Assembly: GCF_900496975.1 (NCBI RefSeq)
Contig: NZ_UFQC01000046.1
Location: 1 to 44,673 of the forward strand
Direction: 5' to 3'
From: Achromobacter veterisilvae
Lineage (GTDB): Bacteria; Pseudomonadota; Gammaproteobacteria; Burkholderiales; Burkholderiaceae_B
Length of the DNA: 44,673 nucleotides
The notes beneath the pieces were generated by a model. It made no database searches. It worked only from the letters and a program-made list of their open reading frames with translations, and was not told where the DNA came from. Below are positions 1-8,470 of the stretch, in pieces; within the stretch, counting starts at the first letter, position 1, and every line of letters begins with the position of its first letter. The position numbers and the translations under genes were made by a program.

Positions 1-1200
1 CGCGGCGGGCGCAGGCACGGCGGCCGGCGGCGGCGCGGCGGAAGTCACGGCGGCAACCGGGTCGGCCGTCTGGCGGGCCGGCGCGGCGGGCGCTTCCAGC
101 GCGGTCTGCGGGCCGGCCTCGCCATTGAGGGCCAGCATGCGCAGGCAAGCCATGATGAAGCCCGCGTATTCGTCGGGCGCCAGCGTCAGTTCGCTGCGGC
201 TGTGCACCGCCACGGAATAGAACAACTGCACGGCGTCCGGATGCAGGGTCTGCGCCAGGCGCGCGATGTCCGCGGCCAGCGGATCCTCGGCGGCCGTGAC
301 CCCGGCCACGCGCTGCTCGATGGCCACGCGCGACAGCAGCACGGCCAGGTCGGCCAGCGCGCCGGCATAGGACAGCCCGCGGATCGCCAGTTCGTCGGCG
401 ACCGCCAGCACGCCCTTGGCGTCGCCCGTGGACAGCGCGTCCAGCAGGCGCACCAGGTGCCGCTGGTCGATGGTGCCGAGCATGCCGCGCACGGCGTCCT
501 CGGTCAGGTTGCCGGCGCTATAGGCGATGGCCTGGTCGGTCAGCGACAGGGCGTCGCGCATGGACCCGGAGGCCGCCTGCCCGATCAGCCGCAAGGCCGG
601 GACTTCGAAGCCCACCTCTTCCTGGCCCAGCACGGCCTGCAAGTGCCCGACGATGGAATCGGCCGGCATCTGCTTCAGGTTGAACTGGAGGCAGCGCGAC
701 AGCACCGTCACCGGGATCTTCTGCGGGTCGGTCGTGGCGAGGATGAACTTGACGTGGGGCGGCGGTTCTTCCAGCGTCTTGAGCATGGCGTTGAACGCAT
801 GCCCGGTCAGCATGTGGACTTCGTCGATCATGTAGACCTTGAAGCGTCCCGCGCCGGGCGCGTATACCGCCTGTTCCAGCAACTGCGTCATTTCCTCGAC
901 GCCGCGGTTCGAGGCCGCGTCCAGTTCGAGGTAGTCGACGAAGCGGCCCGCATCGATTTCCGTGCACGCGCGGCACACGCCGCAAGGCTTGGACGTGATG
1001 CCCGTTTCGCAGTTGAGCGATTTGGCCAGAATGCGCGAAAGCGTGGTCTTGCCCACGCCGCGGGTTCCGGTGAACAGCCAGGCGTGGTGCAGGCGTTGCG
1101 TGTCGAGCGCATGCGTCAGCGCGCGCACCACGTGATCCTGTCCCACGAGGGTATCGAACGATCGCGGCCGCCACTTGCGGGCCAGTACCAGATAAGTCAT
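1..1200 (-). CDS. dnaX: DNA polymerase III subunit gamma/tau (3' end cut by window)
   Basis: Clamp-loader ATPase subunit that loads the sliding clamp and ties the replisome together. The first 400 residues are visible. They show Walker A GTRGVGKT (45-52), the zinc-binding cysteines C64, C73, C76 and C79, the Walker B-type stretch YMIDEVHML, and the sensor motif LSRCLQFNL. After the AAA+ and collar domains the sequence turns Ala/Pro-rich, as in the gamma/tau linker, and then runs off the window. The start is the ATG at 1200, because MTYLVLARKWRPRSFDTLVG is the usual DnaX N-terminus. Genes that normally follow dnaX (ybaB, recR) would lie outside. Identification is firm; only the length and the tau-specific C-terminus are unknown. 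Confidence 0.97.
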   Translation of the reverse strand, partial: MTYLVLARKWRPRSFDTLVGQDHVVRALTHALDTQRLHHAWLFTGTRGVGKTTLSRILAKSLNCETGITSKPCGVCRACTEIDAGRFVDYLELDAASNRGVEEMTQLLEQAVYAPGAGRFKVYMIDEVHMLTGHAFNAMLKTLEEPPPHVKFILATTDPQKIPVTVLSRCLQFNLKQMPADSIVGHLQAVLGQEEVGFEVPALRLIGQAASGSMRDALSLTDQAIAYSAGNLTEDAVRGMLGTIDQRHLVRLLDALSTGDAKGVLAVADELAIRGLSYAGALADLAVLLSRVAIEQRVAGVTAAEDPLAADIARLAQTLHPDAVQLFYSVAVHSRSELTLAPDEYAGFIMACLRMLALNGEAGPQTALEAPAAPARQTADPVAAVTSAAPPPAAVPAPAA

Positions 1201-1322
1201 GGGTGGATTGTAGAGCCTGTTTTGAGAGCTGGCTCGAAAAGGCGGGCCCAGCTCCTGGAGTTCGGCGCGCAAGCCCCGGCGCCCATGCCCGAGGGGACTC
1301 CCGCCGAGGCCTGAAATGCAAA

Positions 1323-1374
1323 GGGGACGGGTTTATTTTCGTGGAGCGCGTCCATGGAAAATAACCCCGTCCCC
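1323..1374. repeat. REP-like inverted repeat
   Basis: Two 18-nt arms, GGGGACGGGTTTATTTTC (1323-1340) and GAAAATAACCCCGTCCCC (1357-1374), pair with one mismatch around a 16-nt loop. It lies between dnaX and the ffs terminator. The GGGGACGGG/CCCGTCCCC ends resemble REP-type intergenic palindromes often linked to Y1 (RAYT) transposases. That link is an inference; no transposase gene is in the window. Confidence 0.6.
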
Positions 1375-1378
1375 GAAG

Positions 1379-1417
1379 AAAACAAAGGGTCATGCGGTAA
1401 TCATGACCCTTTGTTTT
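1379..1417 (-). terminator. Rho-independent terminator of ffs
   Basis: Perfect 16-bp inverted repeat, AAAACAAAGGGTCATG (1379-1394) and CATGACCCTTTGTTTT (1402-1417), with a 7-nt loop. Read on the minus strand it begins 13 nt after the end of ffs and ends in TTTT, as expected for an intrinsic terminator. Being symmetrical it could also work in the other direction. Confidence 0.8.
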
Positions 1418-1430
1418 GAAGAATCCGGAT

Positions 1431-1525
1431 GGCGAGCCTTACTCCGGCACTGACCCTAAACGACTATGGCTGCTTCGTTCCCGACCTGACCAGGTTCACC
1501 GTCGAACCATGCGAAGGGGCCCGCC
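1431..1525 (-). ncRNA. ffs: 4.5S RNA, small bacterial signal recognition particle RNA
   Basis: RNA component of the bacterial SRP, which binds Ffh and targets membrane proteins to the translocon. The reverse complement contains the diagnostic tip GGTCAGGTCGGGAACGAAGC followed by AGCC, close to the E. coli GGUCAGGUCCGGAAGGAAGC. The 5' end GGCGGGCC pairs with the 3' end GGCTCGCC to close one long hairpin of about 95 nt, the usual size of the small SRP RNA. An extended -10 lies just upstream and a strong terminator downstream. The ends are set from the closing helix, so they may be off by a few bases. Confidence 0.93.
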
Positions 1526-1586
1526 ACTTGGAATTCTAGCAGAGCTGCGCTTCGCTTGCTCGCTCGAATTCCAAGTGGCGGGCCCC
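1516..1586. repeat. 21-bp perfect inverted repeat across the ffs 5' end
   Basis: Arm 1 (1516-1536) covers the first bases of ffs and half of its -10 region. Arm 2 (1566-1586) is its exact reverse complement, separated by 29 nt rich in CGCTTCGC-like words. The second arm therefore copies the start of the SRP RNA in opposite orientation. Confidence 0.85.
1533..1541 (-). promoter_or_regulatory. Extended -10 of the ffs promoter
   Basis: On the minus strand the sequence reads TGCTAGAAT, an extended -10, ending 7 nt before the first paired base of 4.5S RNA. No good -35 is visible at 16-18 bp. The same nonamer lies upstream of the tRNA gene at 14618-14626. Confidence 0.65.
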
Positions 1587-1615
1587 GAGGGGCGGGATGT
1601 GGGCCCCCGCCCCAG

Positions 1616-1636
1616 CCCTCCCCCCGGGGGGGAGGG
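1616..1636. repeat. C/G-run palindrome
   Basis: CCCTCCCCCC (1616-1625) directly abuts GGGGGGGAGGG (1626-1636), a near-perfect palindrome. It lies in the non-coding gap between ffs and the repeat array and could be another intergenic repeat type. No function is visible. Confidence 0.55.
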
Positions 1637-1698
1637 GGTTAGGACCTCGCTTCGCTGGTCCTTTCGGCTCGCTTCGCTTTGCCTTGCTCTTACGGCCT

Positions 1699-2065
1699 GT
1701 GTCTGACACCCGTACGGGATGGGCGTCCAAACCTAACGGATCTGCCCGGGTGTCTGACACTCTGCTCGCTTCGCTTTGCCGTCCCGCTCTGGTCTGTGTC
1801 TGACACCCGTACGAGATAGCCGTCCAGACCTGATGGATCTGCCCGGGTGTCTGACACCCTGGCTCGCTTCGCCTTGCCGTCCCGCTCCGGTCTGTGTCTG
1901 ACACCCGTACGAGATGGCCGTCCAGACCAAACGGATCTGTCCGGGTGTCTGACACACTCTGGCTCGCTTCGCCTTGCCGTCCTACTCCGGCCTGCTCCGA
2001 CCTGTGTCTGACACCCGTACGAAACCCCCATCCAAACCCAACAGGCCTGCCCGGGTGTCTGACAC
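1699..2065. repeat. Four-copy tandem array of GTGTCTGACAC-bounded units (BIME-like)
   Basis: Four 62-bp units at 1699-1760, 1796-1857, 1894-1955 and 2004-2065 each begin GTGTCTGACACCCGTACG (the fourth as ...GTACGAAAC) and end CCCGGGTGTCTGACAC, so each unit is an inverted repeat. Unit interiors vary by a few bases (CGTCCAGACC-type core). Units are joined by 35-48 nt spacers that are themselves near copies (CTCGCTTCGCCTTGCCGTCC). Start-to-start distances are 97, 98 and 110 bp. This fits a bacterial interspersed mosaic element made of REP palindromes. The array ends 13 bp before the stop codon of addA, so it may protect or end that transcript. Confidence 0.85.
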
Positions 2066-2078
2066 CAACCCAATCACA

Positions 2079-5000
2079 TCAATGCTTCAAGTCGATCCAC
2101 GCGCGCGCCCGGGGGAAGTACAGCGCCGCCCTCGCCTTGCGGCCGTCCAGCGCGGTCACCTGGGTGCAATAGCGCAGCAGTTGTTCGCCGTGCCGCTGGC
2201 GCATGCGCTGGGCGAAGGACTCGGGGGGTTCGCCGGGGTGCGGGCGGCCCGTTTTGTAATCGACGATGAGCCAGCCGTCTTCGGTGCTCAGGGCCAGGTC
2301 GATCACCGACACCTTGCCCGCGGCGTCGATCAGCGGCCATTCCCGGCGCGCGCCGGACTGCGATAGCAGCCACAGGCCGCGCTCGTCGGCCAGCGTGGCC
2401 TGCAGGGTTTCCAGCACGGCTTCGGAAGCCGCGTCCGCCTGGCTCGCGGGGATGCCGGCCCGGGTCAGTTGGCGGCGCATCGCGGGCAGGCGTTCGGCCA
2501 GGACCCCGGCCGGCCACGCGTCCACGCCGTCCTGTCCGATGCGGGCCAGCCAGGCATGCGCCAGGGTGCCGATGGCCGCGTCGTAGCCGGCTTCCAACTG
2601 CCACGCCGGATGTTCGCCGCCCTCGCCCCAGACGCCGCGCGAGGCGGTGGCAAAGCCGGGGCTGGCCACCTCGTCGGCCACGCGCGACAACTGCGCCAGG
2701 CCCGCGCCGTCCACGCGCCGCAAGGGTTCGCCCTGCCACTCGGGGCCGTCGGCGGCCTCGGGCGCGGCTTCGTCTTCCAGCGCCGGCGGGACCGGGGCGG
2801 CAAGGCAGGGCCACAGGCGGCCCAGCAGGCTGGCCGACGGCGGCGCCTTGACCTGGCCGCTGGCCTCGTCCACCGACAGATGGCCCACCAGATGCAGACG
2901 CTTGCGCGCCCGCGTCGCCGCCACGTACAGCAGCCGGTCGACCTCGTAGGAGGCCCGGCGCGCCTCGCGCGCGCCCAGGTAGCGCGACACCGGGTCGGCC
3001 TCGGTTTCCGCGCGCGGCTTGACCGGGCCGAACAGCACGCGGCCGCCGCTTTGCTCGAAGCGCACGAGCGGCGGCTGGTCTCCGCGCGGCGCGCGGTGCA
3101 GGCCGTACAGGATGACGGTTTCGAATTGCAGGCCCTTGGATTTGTGCATGGTCATGATCTCGACCGCGCCCTCGTCCTCGTCCGCCGCGTCCGGCGCGGC
3201 GAAGAGGCGCGCAATCCCCGCGTCCAGCGCCGCCGGATCGATGGCGCCGTGCGGCGCCAGGCGCTCGACCAGTTGGAACAGGCTTTCCGCGTCGTTGGCC
3301 ACCGACAGGCCCGCGTACAGGCCCGGCCCGCCCAGGCGGCGCCACAGCGATTCCACCCAGGCCGCGAACGGCATGGCGCCCGATGCGTTGCGCTTGTCCA
3401 GCAGGACGGCCGCCACCTGCCGCAGGCGCGCGAACTCGTCCGCGCCCAGCGCTTCCTGGGCGGACGGGGTCTCCGGCGCCTCGGGCGCGGCGTCGAACAG
3501 GCTGCCCTGCGGACCGGCGCCGGCCGCGGCCGGCGGGGCCTGGGGCGCGATGCGCAGTGCGCGTTCCAGCAGGACCGGCACCGGCGTGACGTGGTCGTCG
3601 CCGAACAGGCGCTGCAAGGATGTCAGCGTCAGCCCGCAATACGGCGCGCGCAGCACCGACAGCCAGGCCAGCCGGTCGCCGGGATGGGACAGGGCCCGCA
3701 CCAATTGCACCAGGTCGGCGACCACCGGCCGCAAGGCCAGCGGCACCAGGTCCACCGCGCGGCAGCGTATGCCCTCCTGGGCCAGCCGGCGGGTCAGGTT
3801 GCCCAGGTGGCTGCGCGCCCGCACCAGCACGGCGACGGGGTGTTTGGCGCCTTTGTGGTCGATCAGCGCCTGGCGCACCAGGCCCACCGCGATGTCCTCG
3901 GCCTGCGCTTCGGCCGGCGCCGCGCCTTCGCGAGACCAGGCCGGATGGAAGCGCACGGCCGGTTCCGGCAGCGCCTCGTGGAAGGCGGTGGACGGGCTGT
4001 AGGCGATGGCACCGGCCGTGGCGTCGCTGCGCCGGGGCAGCAGCTCCGCGAACGACCGGTTCACCCAGTCCACGATGCCCGCCTGCGAACGGAAGTTGTC
4101 GGTCAGGTTCAGGAAGTCCGGCTGCAATTCGCCCACGCCGATCTCTGCGACTTCAAGGAACAGCCCCACCTCCGCCTTGCGGAAGCGGTAGATGGATTGC
4201 ATCGGGTCGCCCACCAGAAACAGGCTGCGGCCGTCGCCGGCCTGCCAGCCGGAGGTCAGCGTGCGCAGCAGGTCCAGTTGGGTCTGGCTGGTGTCCTGGA
4301 ATTCGTCGATGAGCAGGTGGCGGATCGACGCATCCAGCTTCAGCAGCAGTTCGCCCGGATCGTCGGCGCTGCCCAGCGCCGACGCGGCGCGCTGGGCGAT
4401 CTCGATGAAGTCGACTTCGCCCGTGTCGGCGAAACGCAGCCGCAGTTGCGCCACCGCCAGCGCCAGGGTCATCAACTGCGCCCCCAGCACTTCCCATTGC
4501 GCGTCGGTGAAACGCGGCGCGGGAACGTCGCGCACCGCATGAAGACGGCGCACCCAGGGCGCCTGGGCGTCGGCGGCCTCCAGCCAGGCCACGAAGGGTT
4601 CCTTGTGCGCGCACTTGGCCGGAAAGCCCAGGTTCTTGTTGACGGTCTTGCGCAGCGTGCCGGTGCCGGTCAGCAGCAGGTGCGCCACGGCCCGCCACTG
4701 GTCCAGCATGCCGGCGTCGGGCAGCAGTTCCTCGGTCCAGTCCACGAGCGCCAGCAGCTTGTTTTCATCTTCGCCGTCCTGCAAGTGGGCGGCGGCCAGG
4801 CGGGCCGGGCCGCAAAGCGCTTCGGCCCAGCCGAAGGGCATGGCCTCGCAGAGCGCGTCCAGGTCTTCGCCGATGGCATCGGCCAGCGTGGCCTCCATCG
4901 CCTCGCGGTCGGACCCGTGGCGCAGCAGCGGCAGCCATTGGTCGCGCTGGCCCAGCATGTCGGCGATGGCCTCCTTGGCCGCCTGCACGTCCACGTCCAG

Positions 5001-5528
5001 GTGCTTGAGCAGGATGCGCACCGCCTCGTAATCGTCCGCCAGTTCCAGCGTGGCGCGCGCCGCGGCCTCGTAATGGGCGCGCGCGTCGTCGGTGATCTCG
5101 GGCATGCCGCCCAGTTCCGACAGCCAGGGCATGCTGCGCACCAGCCCCGCGCAGAAGGAGTCGATGGTGCGGATGGCCAGGCGGGCCGGATGCTCCAGCA
5201 GGTGCCAGCCCTGCTCCGCGTTGCGCGCCAGCGCGGCGCGGGCCAGTTCCCAGCTACGGCGCTCGTGCATGGCCTCGGGCGGGCCGTCGAGCCCGCGGCG
5301 CAGCTTGCTGAGCACGCGCGCGTGCATTTCCGAGGCGGCCTTGCGGGTGAAGGTGATGGCGACGATTTCTTCCGGGCGGTTCACCGTGGCCAGCAGCGCC
5401 AGGATCCGGTCCGTCAGCAGTTCGGTCTTGCCCGAGCCCGCCGGCGCCTGCACCAGGAACGAGCGTGTCGGGTCCAGCGCGGCGGCGCGCGCGGCGTGGT
5501 CGTGTGGCAAGCGTTCTTGTTCAGCCAT
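2079..5528 (-). CDS. addA: AddA-like UvrD/Rep-family helicase-nuclease
   Basis: Superfamily 1A helicase-nuclease of 1149 aa for processing double-strand ends before RecA loading. Visible helicase motifs in order are Walker A APAGSGKT (28-35), FTRKAASEM (motif Ia), LLIDEFQDTSQTQLDLL (II), FLVGDPMQSIYRFRKAEV (III), VEIMTMHKSKGLQFETVI (V) and LLYVAATRARKRL (VI). The C-terminus carries a PD-(D/E)XK nuclease signature, VIDLALSTEDGWLIVDYKTG. The start at 5528 gives the usual MAEQERLPHDHAARAAALDP N-terminus. It lies 3 nt after the addB-like gene, so the two form one operon read from 8195. Length and motif order match AddA-type rather than RecB-type proteins. The symbol is by similarity; many genomes label it simply UvrD-helicase. 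Confidence 0.88.
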   Translation of the reverse strand: MAEQERLPHDHAARAAALDPTRSFLVQAPAGSGKTELLTDRILALLATVNRPEEIVAITFTRKAASEMHARVLSKLRRGLDGPPEAMHERRSWELARAALARNAEQGWHLLEHPARLAIRTIDSFCAGLVRSMPWLSELGGMPEITDDARAHYEAAARATLELADDYEAVRILLKHLDVDVQAAKEAIADMLGQRDQWLPLLRHGSDREAMEATLADAIGEDLDALCEAMPFGWAEALCGPARLAAAHLQDGEDENKLLALVDWTEELLPDAGMLDQWRAVAHLLLTGTGTLRKTVNKNLGFPAKCAHKEPFVAWLEAADAQAPWVRRLHAVRDVPAPRFTDAQWEVLGAQLMTLALAVAQLRLRFADTGEVDFIEIAQRAASALGSADDPGELLLKLDASIRHLLIDEFQDTSQTQLDLLRTLTSGWQAGDGRSLFLVGDPMQSIYRFRKAEVGLFLEVAEIGVGELQPDFLNLTDNFRSQAGIVDWVNRSFAELLPRRSDATAGAIAYSPSTAFHEALPEPAVRFHPAWSREGAAPAEAQAEDIAVGLVRQALIDHKGAKHPVAVLVRARSHLGNLTRRLAQEGIRCRAVDLVPLALRPVVADLVQLVRALSHPGDRLAWLSVLRAPYCGLTLTSLQRLFGDDHVTPVPVLLERALRIAPQAPPAAAGAGPQGSLFDAAPEAPETPSAQEALGADEFARLRQVAAVLLDKRNASGAMPFAAWVESLWRRLGGPGLYAGLSVANDAESLFQLVERLAPHGAIDPAALDAGIARLFAAPDAADEDEGAVEIMTMHKSKGLQFETVILYGLHRAPRGDQPPLVRFEQSGGRVLFGPVKPRAETEADPVSRYLGAREARRASYEVDRLLYVAATRARKRLHLVGHLSVDEASGQVKAPPSASLLGRLWPCLAAPVPPALEDEAAPEAADGPEWQGEPLRRVDGAGLAQLSRVADEVASPGFATASRGVWGEGGEHPAWQLEAGYDAAIGTLAHAWLARIGQDGVDAWPAGVLAERLPAMRRQLTRAGIPASQADAASEAVLETLQATLADERGLWLLSQSGARREWPLIDAAGKVSVIDLALSTEDGWLIVDYKTGRPHPGEPPESFAQRMRQRHGEQLLRYCTQVTALDGRKARAALYFPRARAWIDLKH

Positions 5529-5531
5529 GGC

Positions 5532-8195
5532 TCATGCGTCCTCGTCGTCCAGATGCAAACGCAGGAACGGCAATGCATCGCAGTATTTCAGGTCGTCGCG
5601 GCGATAGGCCACGTTGGCCGCGTATCCGGCGACGTATTCATCGGCCAGCGCCTCGATCGCCATGCGCCAGCGCTCGCGTATCCGCGGCCACGGCAGGCCG
5701 TCGAAGTACTTGCTCTCGCTGGCCAGGGTGACGCCCGGCATGCCGAGGTCCTCGTCGGCCAGGCCTTGCGCGGCGACCTGCCGCGCATGGACCTGCGCCA
5801 GGACCAGGCCCGCCACGTCGCCGCCGGCGGCCTCCGCCAGCACCGACGCGTAGAACGGCAACTGGACGTTGACGGGCCGGCTGCGCGACCAGTCCGGTTC
5901 GGGTTTGGCCGCGGCCACGCCGGTCTTGTAGTCCACGATGACGCTGCGCCCGTCGTCCAGGCTGTCGATGCGGTCGAGCCGCAGTTTCAGGGTGAGCGCG
6001 CCGCGCTGCCACTGGTGGTTCTTTTCCACCTGCGCCACCGCGAACGGCAGGCGCTGCGCCTCCATGTCGAGCCAGGACGCCAGCACCGCCTGGGCGCGCT
6101 GGCATTCCAGCGCCTTCAAGGCGGGCGCGTAGTCCTGCAGTTCCTCTTCCGCCGCCTGCGCCACGGCCTGTTCCAGCAAGGCGGGCAAACGGCCCGCCGC
6201 CATGACCTCGTGCAGCGCGTCCTGGTCGGGCATCATTCCCCACACCAGTTCCAGCGCCTTGTGCAGGAACTGGCCGCGCACGTTCACGGTGGCGGCGTCG
6301 GCATAGGGCGCCAGTTCGCGTCCGCCCAGGCGGTGCCGCACGAAGGCCCACAAGGGATTGCGGGCCTGCGTGTCGAGCACGTCCAGGCCGCCGCCGCCCC
6401 GGTTGCCGGCGGCCAGGGGCGGCCCTTGCGTGTCGTCCAGGGATTCCTGCGGCAGCGCCGCCGGCGCCGCGGCGGCAGGCGGAGCCCAATCCGCCGGCGC
6501 GGCGCCGGCGATCAAGGGCGACGGGCGCAATTCGCGCTCGCCGTCCATGTGCGCATGGCTGACGATGATCTCGGGCGCGCAGCGGCACAGCGCGGCGTAC
6601 ATGCCTTCCGCCCATTCGCGTTCGCGCTCGGGCGTGGCGCGCGGCGCCTTGGCCTGGCGCAGCACGGCCAGCGGCAGCAGGGGATTGGGCTTGGGCGACG
6701 CGGGCAGCACGTCGTCGGTCAGGCCCAGGATCCAGATGCCGTCCCAGTAGCCGCCTTCGGCCTCCAGCAGGCCCAGCACGTCCAGGCGCGCCAGCGGGTC
6801 GCGCTGCGGCTGGAACGAAGCGGACCGCGCCACGCTTTCCAGCAGGTTCACGGCGGCCAGTCCGCCCAGGCGGCCGGCGGCCGGCGCCAGCGCCGAAAAA
6901 CTGCCCAGGGCGTCGCCCAGCGCGCCCATCACCTGGTAGCCCACGCTGTCCAGCACGGCTTCGCCGGGAAAGCCCAGCGCCGTCAAGGCGGCCTTCATGC
7001 GCAGCATCCAGACGTCGCAGGTGGCCTGCCGGCCGCCCTGCGTCCAGATTTCCAACGCCTGGTTCCAGGCCTGCGCCAAGAGCGGCAGGTCCGCCAGCAG
7101 CTTGCGCCATTCCTGCGGGCCGACGTGCAGGCGGGCCTGGCGGCGCCAACGCGCATCGATGGCGGCCAGCCGGGCGCGGTCGCGCACGTCGCCCGCGCAA
7201 TGCCCGGCCAGCAGGGCCGCGCCCAGCACCTCCACGCCGCAGCCCTTGCCCGCCGCGCACTCGGCCAGGGCGCGCAGCCAGGCCAGCGCGGCGCGCGCCA
7301 TCGGCCATTCGTTCAGCGGCCGGCCCACGGCCACGTTGAAGGCGTGGGCGGGTTCGCCGCCGCGCCCGGCCAGGGCCTGGCTCAGCACGCGCCGGGCAAA
7401 GGGCGATTCCGCCTCTAGCTGGGGCGACACGATGGCGTAACGGCCCTGGGGATGCGCCTTCAGGCAGCCGGCCGCCCAGGCGGCCGCGGCGCGCCACTCC
7501 GCCCCCTGGTCCGCCGCTTCGTACCGCCGCGCCACGGCCTCGGCCCGCTGCGCGTCGCGCCACTGCGCGACGGCGGTGCCCTGCGCCTCGAAAGCCTGCA
7601 GCAGCCGCCGGAAGCGCGGCGACAGGTCGGTGAAGCCCGCCAGCACAAGCTGCCGGGGAGTGGCCAGGCGCCCTTCTTCCAGCGCCCGCAGCACGCGCGC
7701 ATAGCCCTGGTTGGCGTCCTCGGCGTCGATGCCGGCCAGCGTCCGGCGGTAGCGGTCGCGCCATTTCGCGAAACCGCGGTATTCGTCCGTATCGGCGCCC
7801 GAAGGCACTTGCAGGTCCCACTCGTCCATCAGCAGGTCGGCATCCATGGCCAGGCGCGCGGCCTGGCTGGCGTCCAGCAGGACGCGCTCGGCCTCCTCCG
7901 CGCGGATCGCCTCGGTCCACACCAGTTGCGTGGCGAAGCTGTCGAGCCGGTAGGCGGGCACGCCGTCATCGGCCTCGAACGCGAGTTCGTTGGCCGATTC
8001 GGCCAGCCAGGCGGACAGCGGCAGGATGCGCGGCAGCTCGCTGACCTGGCGCTCCTGGCGCAGCAGGCCGGCAAGCTCCAGCGTCAGCCGGCGCGACAGG
8101 CGGTTGTTCACCGTCAGCACGAGCGTGCCGGCGGCGGGCATGCCGCCGATGTCCGGCAGCGATAGGTCGGGATAGGAAATCGATGTGTCCTGCAT
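5532..8195 (-). CDS. AddB-like PD-(D/E)XK nuclease-family repair protein
   Basis: An 887-aa partner of the helicase downstream. The N-terminus (VLTVNNRLSRRLTLELAGLL) resembles a helicase-like fold in which the Walker A lysine motif is missing. The C-terminus has the nuclease signature IDSLDDGRSVIVDYKTG followed by LPFYASVLAEAAG, the RecB-type nuclease domain. This matches the 'probable DNA repair protein' family (TIGR03623-type) that accompanies AddA-like helicases in betaproteobacteria; the assignment is from memory of the family. I start it at the ATG at 8195 (MQDTSISYPDLSLPDIGG). A longer open frame reaches 8375, but those residues are Arg-rich and look non-coding. Confidence 0.82.
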   Translation of the reverse strand: MQDTSISYPDLSLPDIGGMPAAGTLVLTVNNRLSRRLTLELAGLLRQERQVSELPRILPLSAWLAESANELAFEADDGVPAYRLDSFATQLVWTEAIRAEEAERVLLDASQAARLAMDADLLMDEWDLQVPSGADTDEYRGFAKWRDRYRRTLAGIDAEDANQGYARVLRALEEGRLATPRQLVLAGFTDLSPRFRRLLQAFEAQGTAVAQWRDAQRAEAVARRYEAADQGAEWRAAAAWAAGCLKAHPQGRYAIVSPQLEAESPFARRVLSQALAGRGGEPAHAFNVAVGRPLNEWPMARAALAWLRALAECAAGKGCGVEVLGAALLAGHCAGDVRDRARLAAIDARWRRQARLHVGPQEWRKLLADLPLLAQAWNQALEIWTQGGRQATCDVWMLRMKAALTALGFPGEAVLDSVGYQVMGALGDALGSFSALAPAAGRLGGLAAVNLLESVARSASFQPQRDPLARLDVLGLLEAEGGYWDGIWILGLTDDVLPASPKPNPLLPLAVLRQAKAPRATPEREREWAEGMYAALCRCAPEIIVSHAHMDGERELRPSPLIAGAAPADWAPPAAAAPAALPQESLDDTQGPPLAAGNRGGGGLDVLDTQARNPLWAFVRHRLGGRELAPYADAATVNVRGQFLHKALELVWGMMPDQDALHEVMAAGRLPALLEQAVAQAAEEELQDYAPALKALECQRAQAVLASWLDMEAQRLPFAVAQVEKNHQWQRGALTLKLRLDRIDSLDDGRSVIVDYKTGVAAAKPEPDWSRSRPVNVQLPFYASVLAEAAGGDVAGLVLAQVHARQVAAQGLADEDLGMPGVTLASESKYFDGLPWPRIRERWRMAIEALADEYVAGYAANVAYRRDDLKYCDALPFLRLHLDDEDA

Positions 8196-8283
8196 GGGCA
8201 CCCAGGGCCCCGCCCGCGGGCGGCGGCTATGACGGAGAAAAGCACCGCCGTAGGATACCGCGAGCCGGCGGCGGAAAATGCGG

Positions 8284-8448
8284 CTAGAAGCCGCAGAGGG
8301 CGGCCAGGTTTTCCCAGTGGATCTGCATCTCGGGCGATCTGTAGCCCCAGAACGCCAACCCCAGCACCGCCGCAAGGGCCAGCGCGCCGGCCGCGCGCCA
8401 GCCGCGATGGCGGCGGGCGGAACTAGGGGCGGAAGGCTTGGGCGTCAT
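8284..8448 (-). CDS. Small single-span membrane protein, unknown function
   Basis: A 54-residue protein: a basic N-terminus (MTPKPSAPSSARRHRGWR), one hydrophobic segment of about 18 residues (AAGALALAAVLGLAFWGY, 19-36), then a short tail ending NLAALCGF. It starts 22 nt after the stop of the MFS gene on the same strand, with AGGAA about 7 nt before the ATG, so it is probably co-transcribed with that transporter. I do not recognise a family. The good ribosome site, the membrane segment and the tight spacing argue that it is real. Confidence 0.6.
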   Translation of the reverse strand: MTPKPSAPSSARRHRGWRAAGALALAAVLGLAFWGYRSPEMQIHWENLAALCGF

Positions 8449-8470
8449 GGCGGTTCCTGGCATGCCGGGG

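Noticed and set aside
1699..2065. Possible CRISPR array
   Set aside because: Units are 62 bp inverted repeats, the repeats vary, and the spacers are near copies of each other. CRISPR spacers would be unique. No cas genes are present.
2469..7418. A 1649-codon open frame on the plus strand
   Set aside because: It lies antisense to addA and the addB-like gene, is dominated by Arg, Gln, His, Gly and Ala, and shows no domain. It is the usual shadow frame of GC-rich coding DNA.
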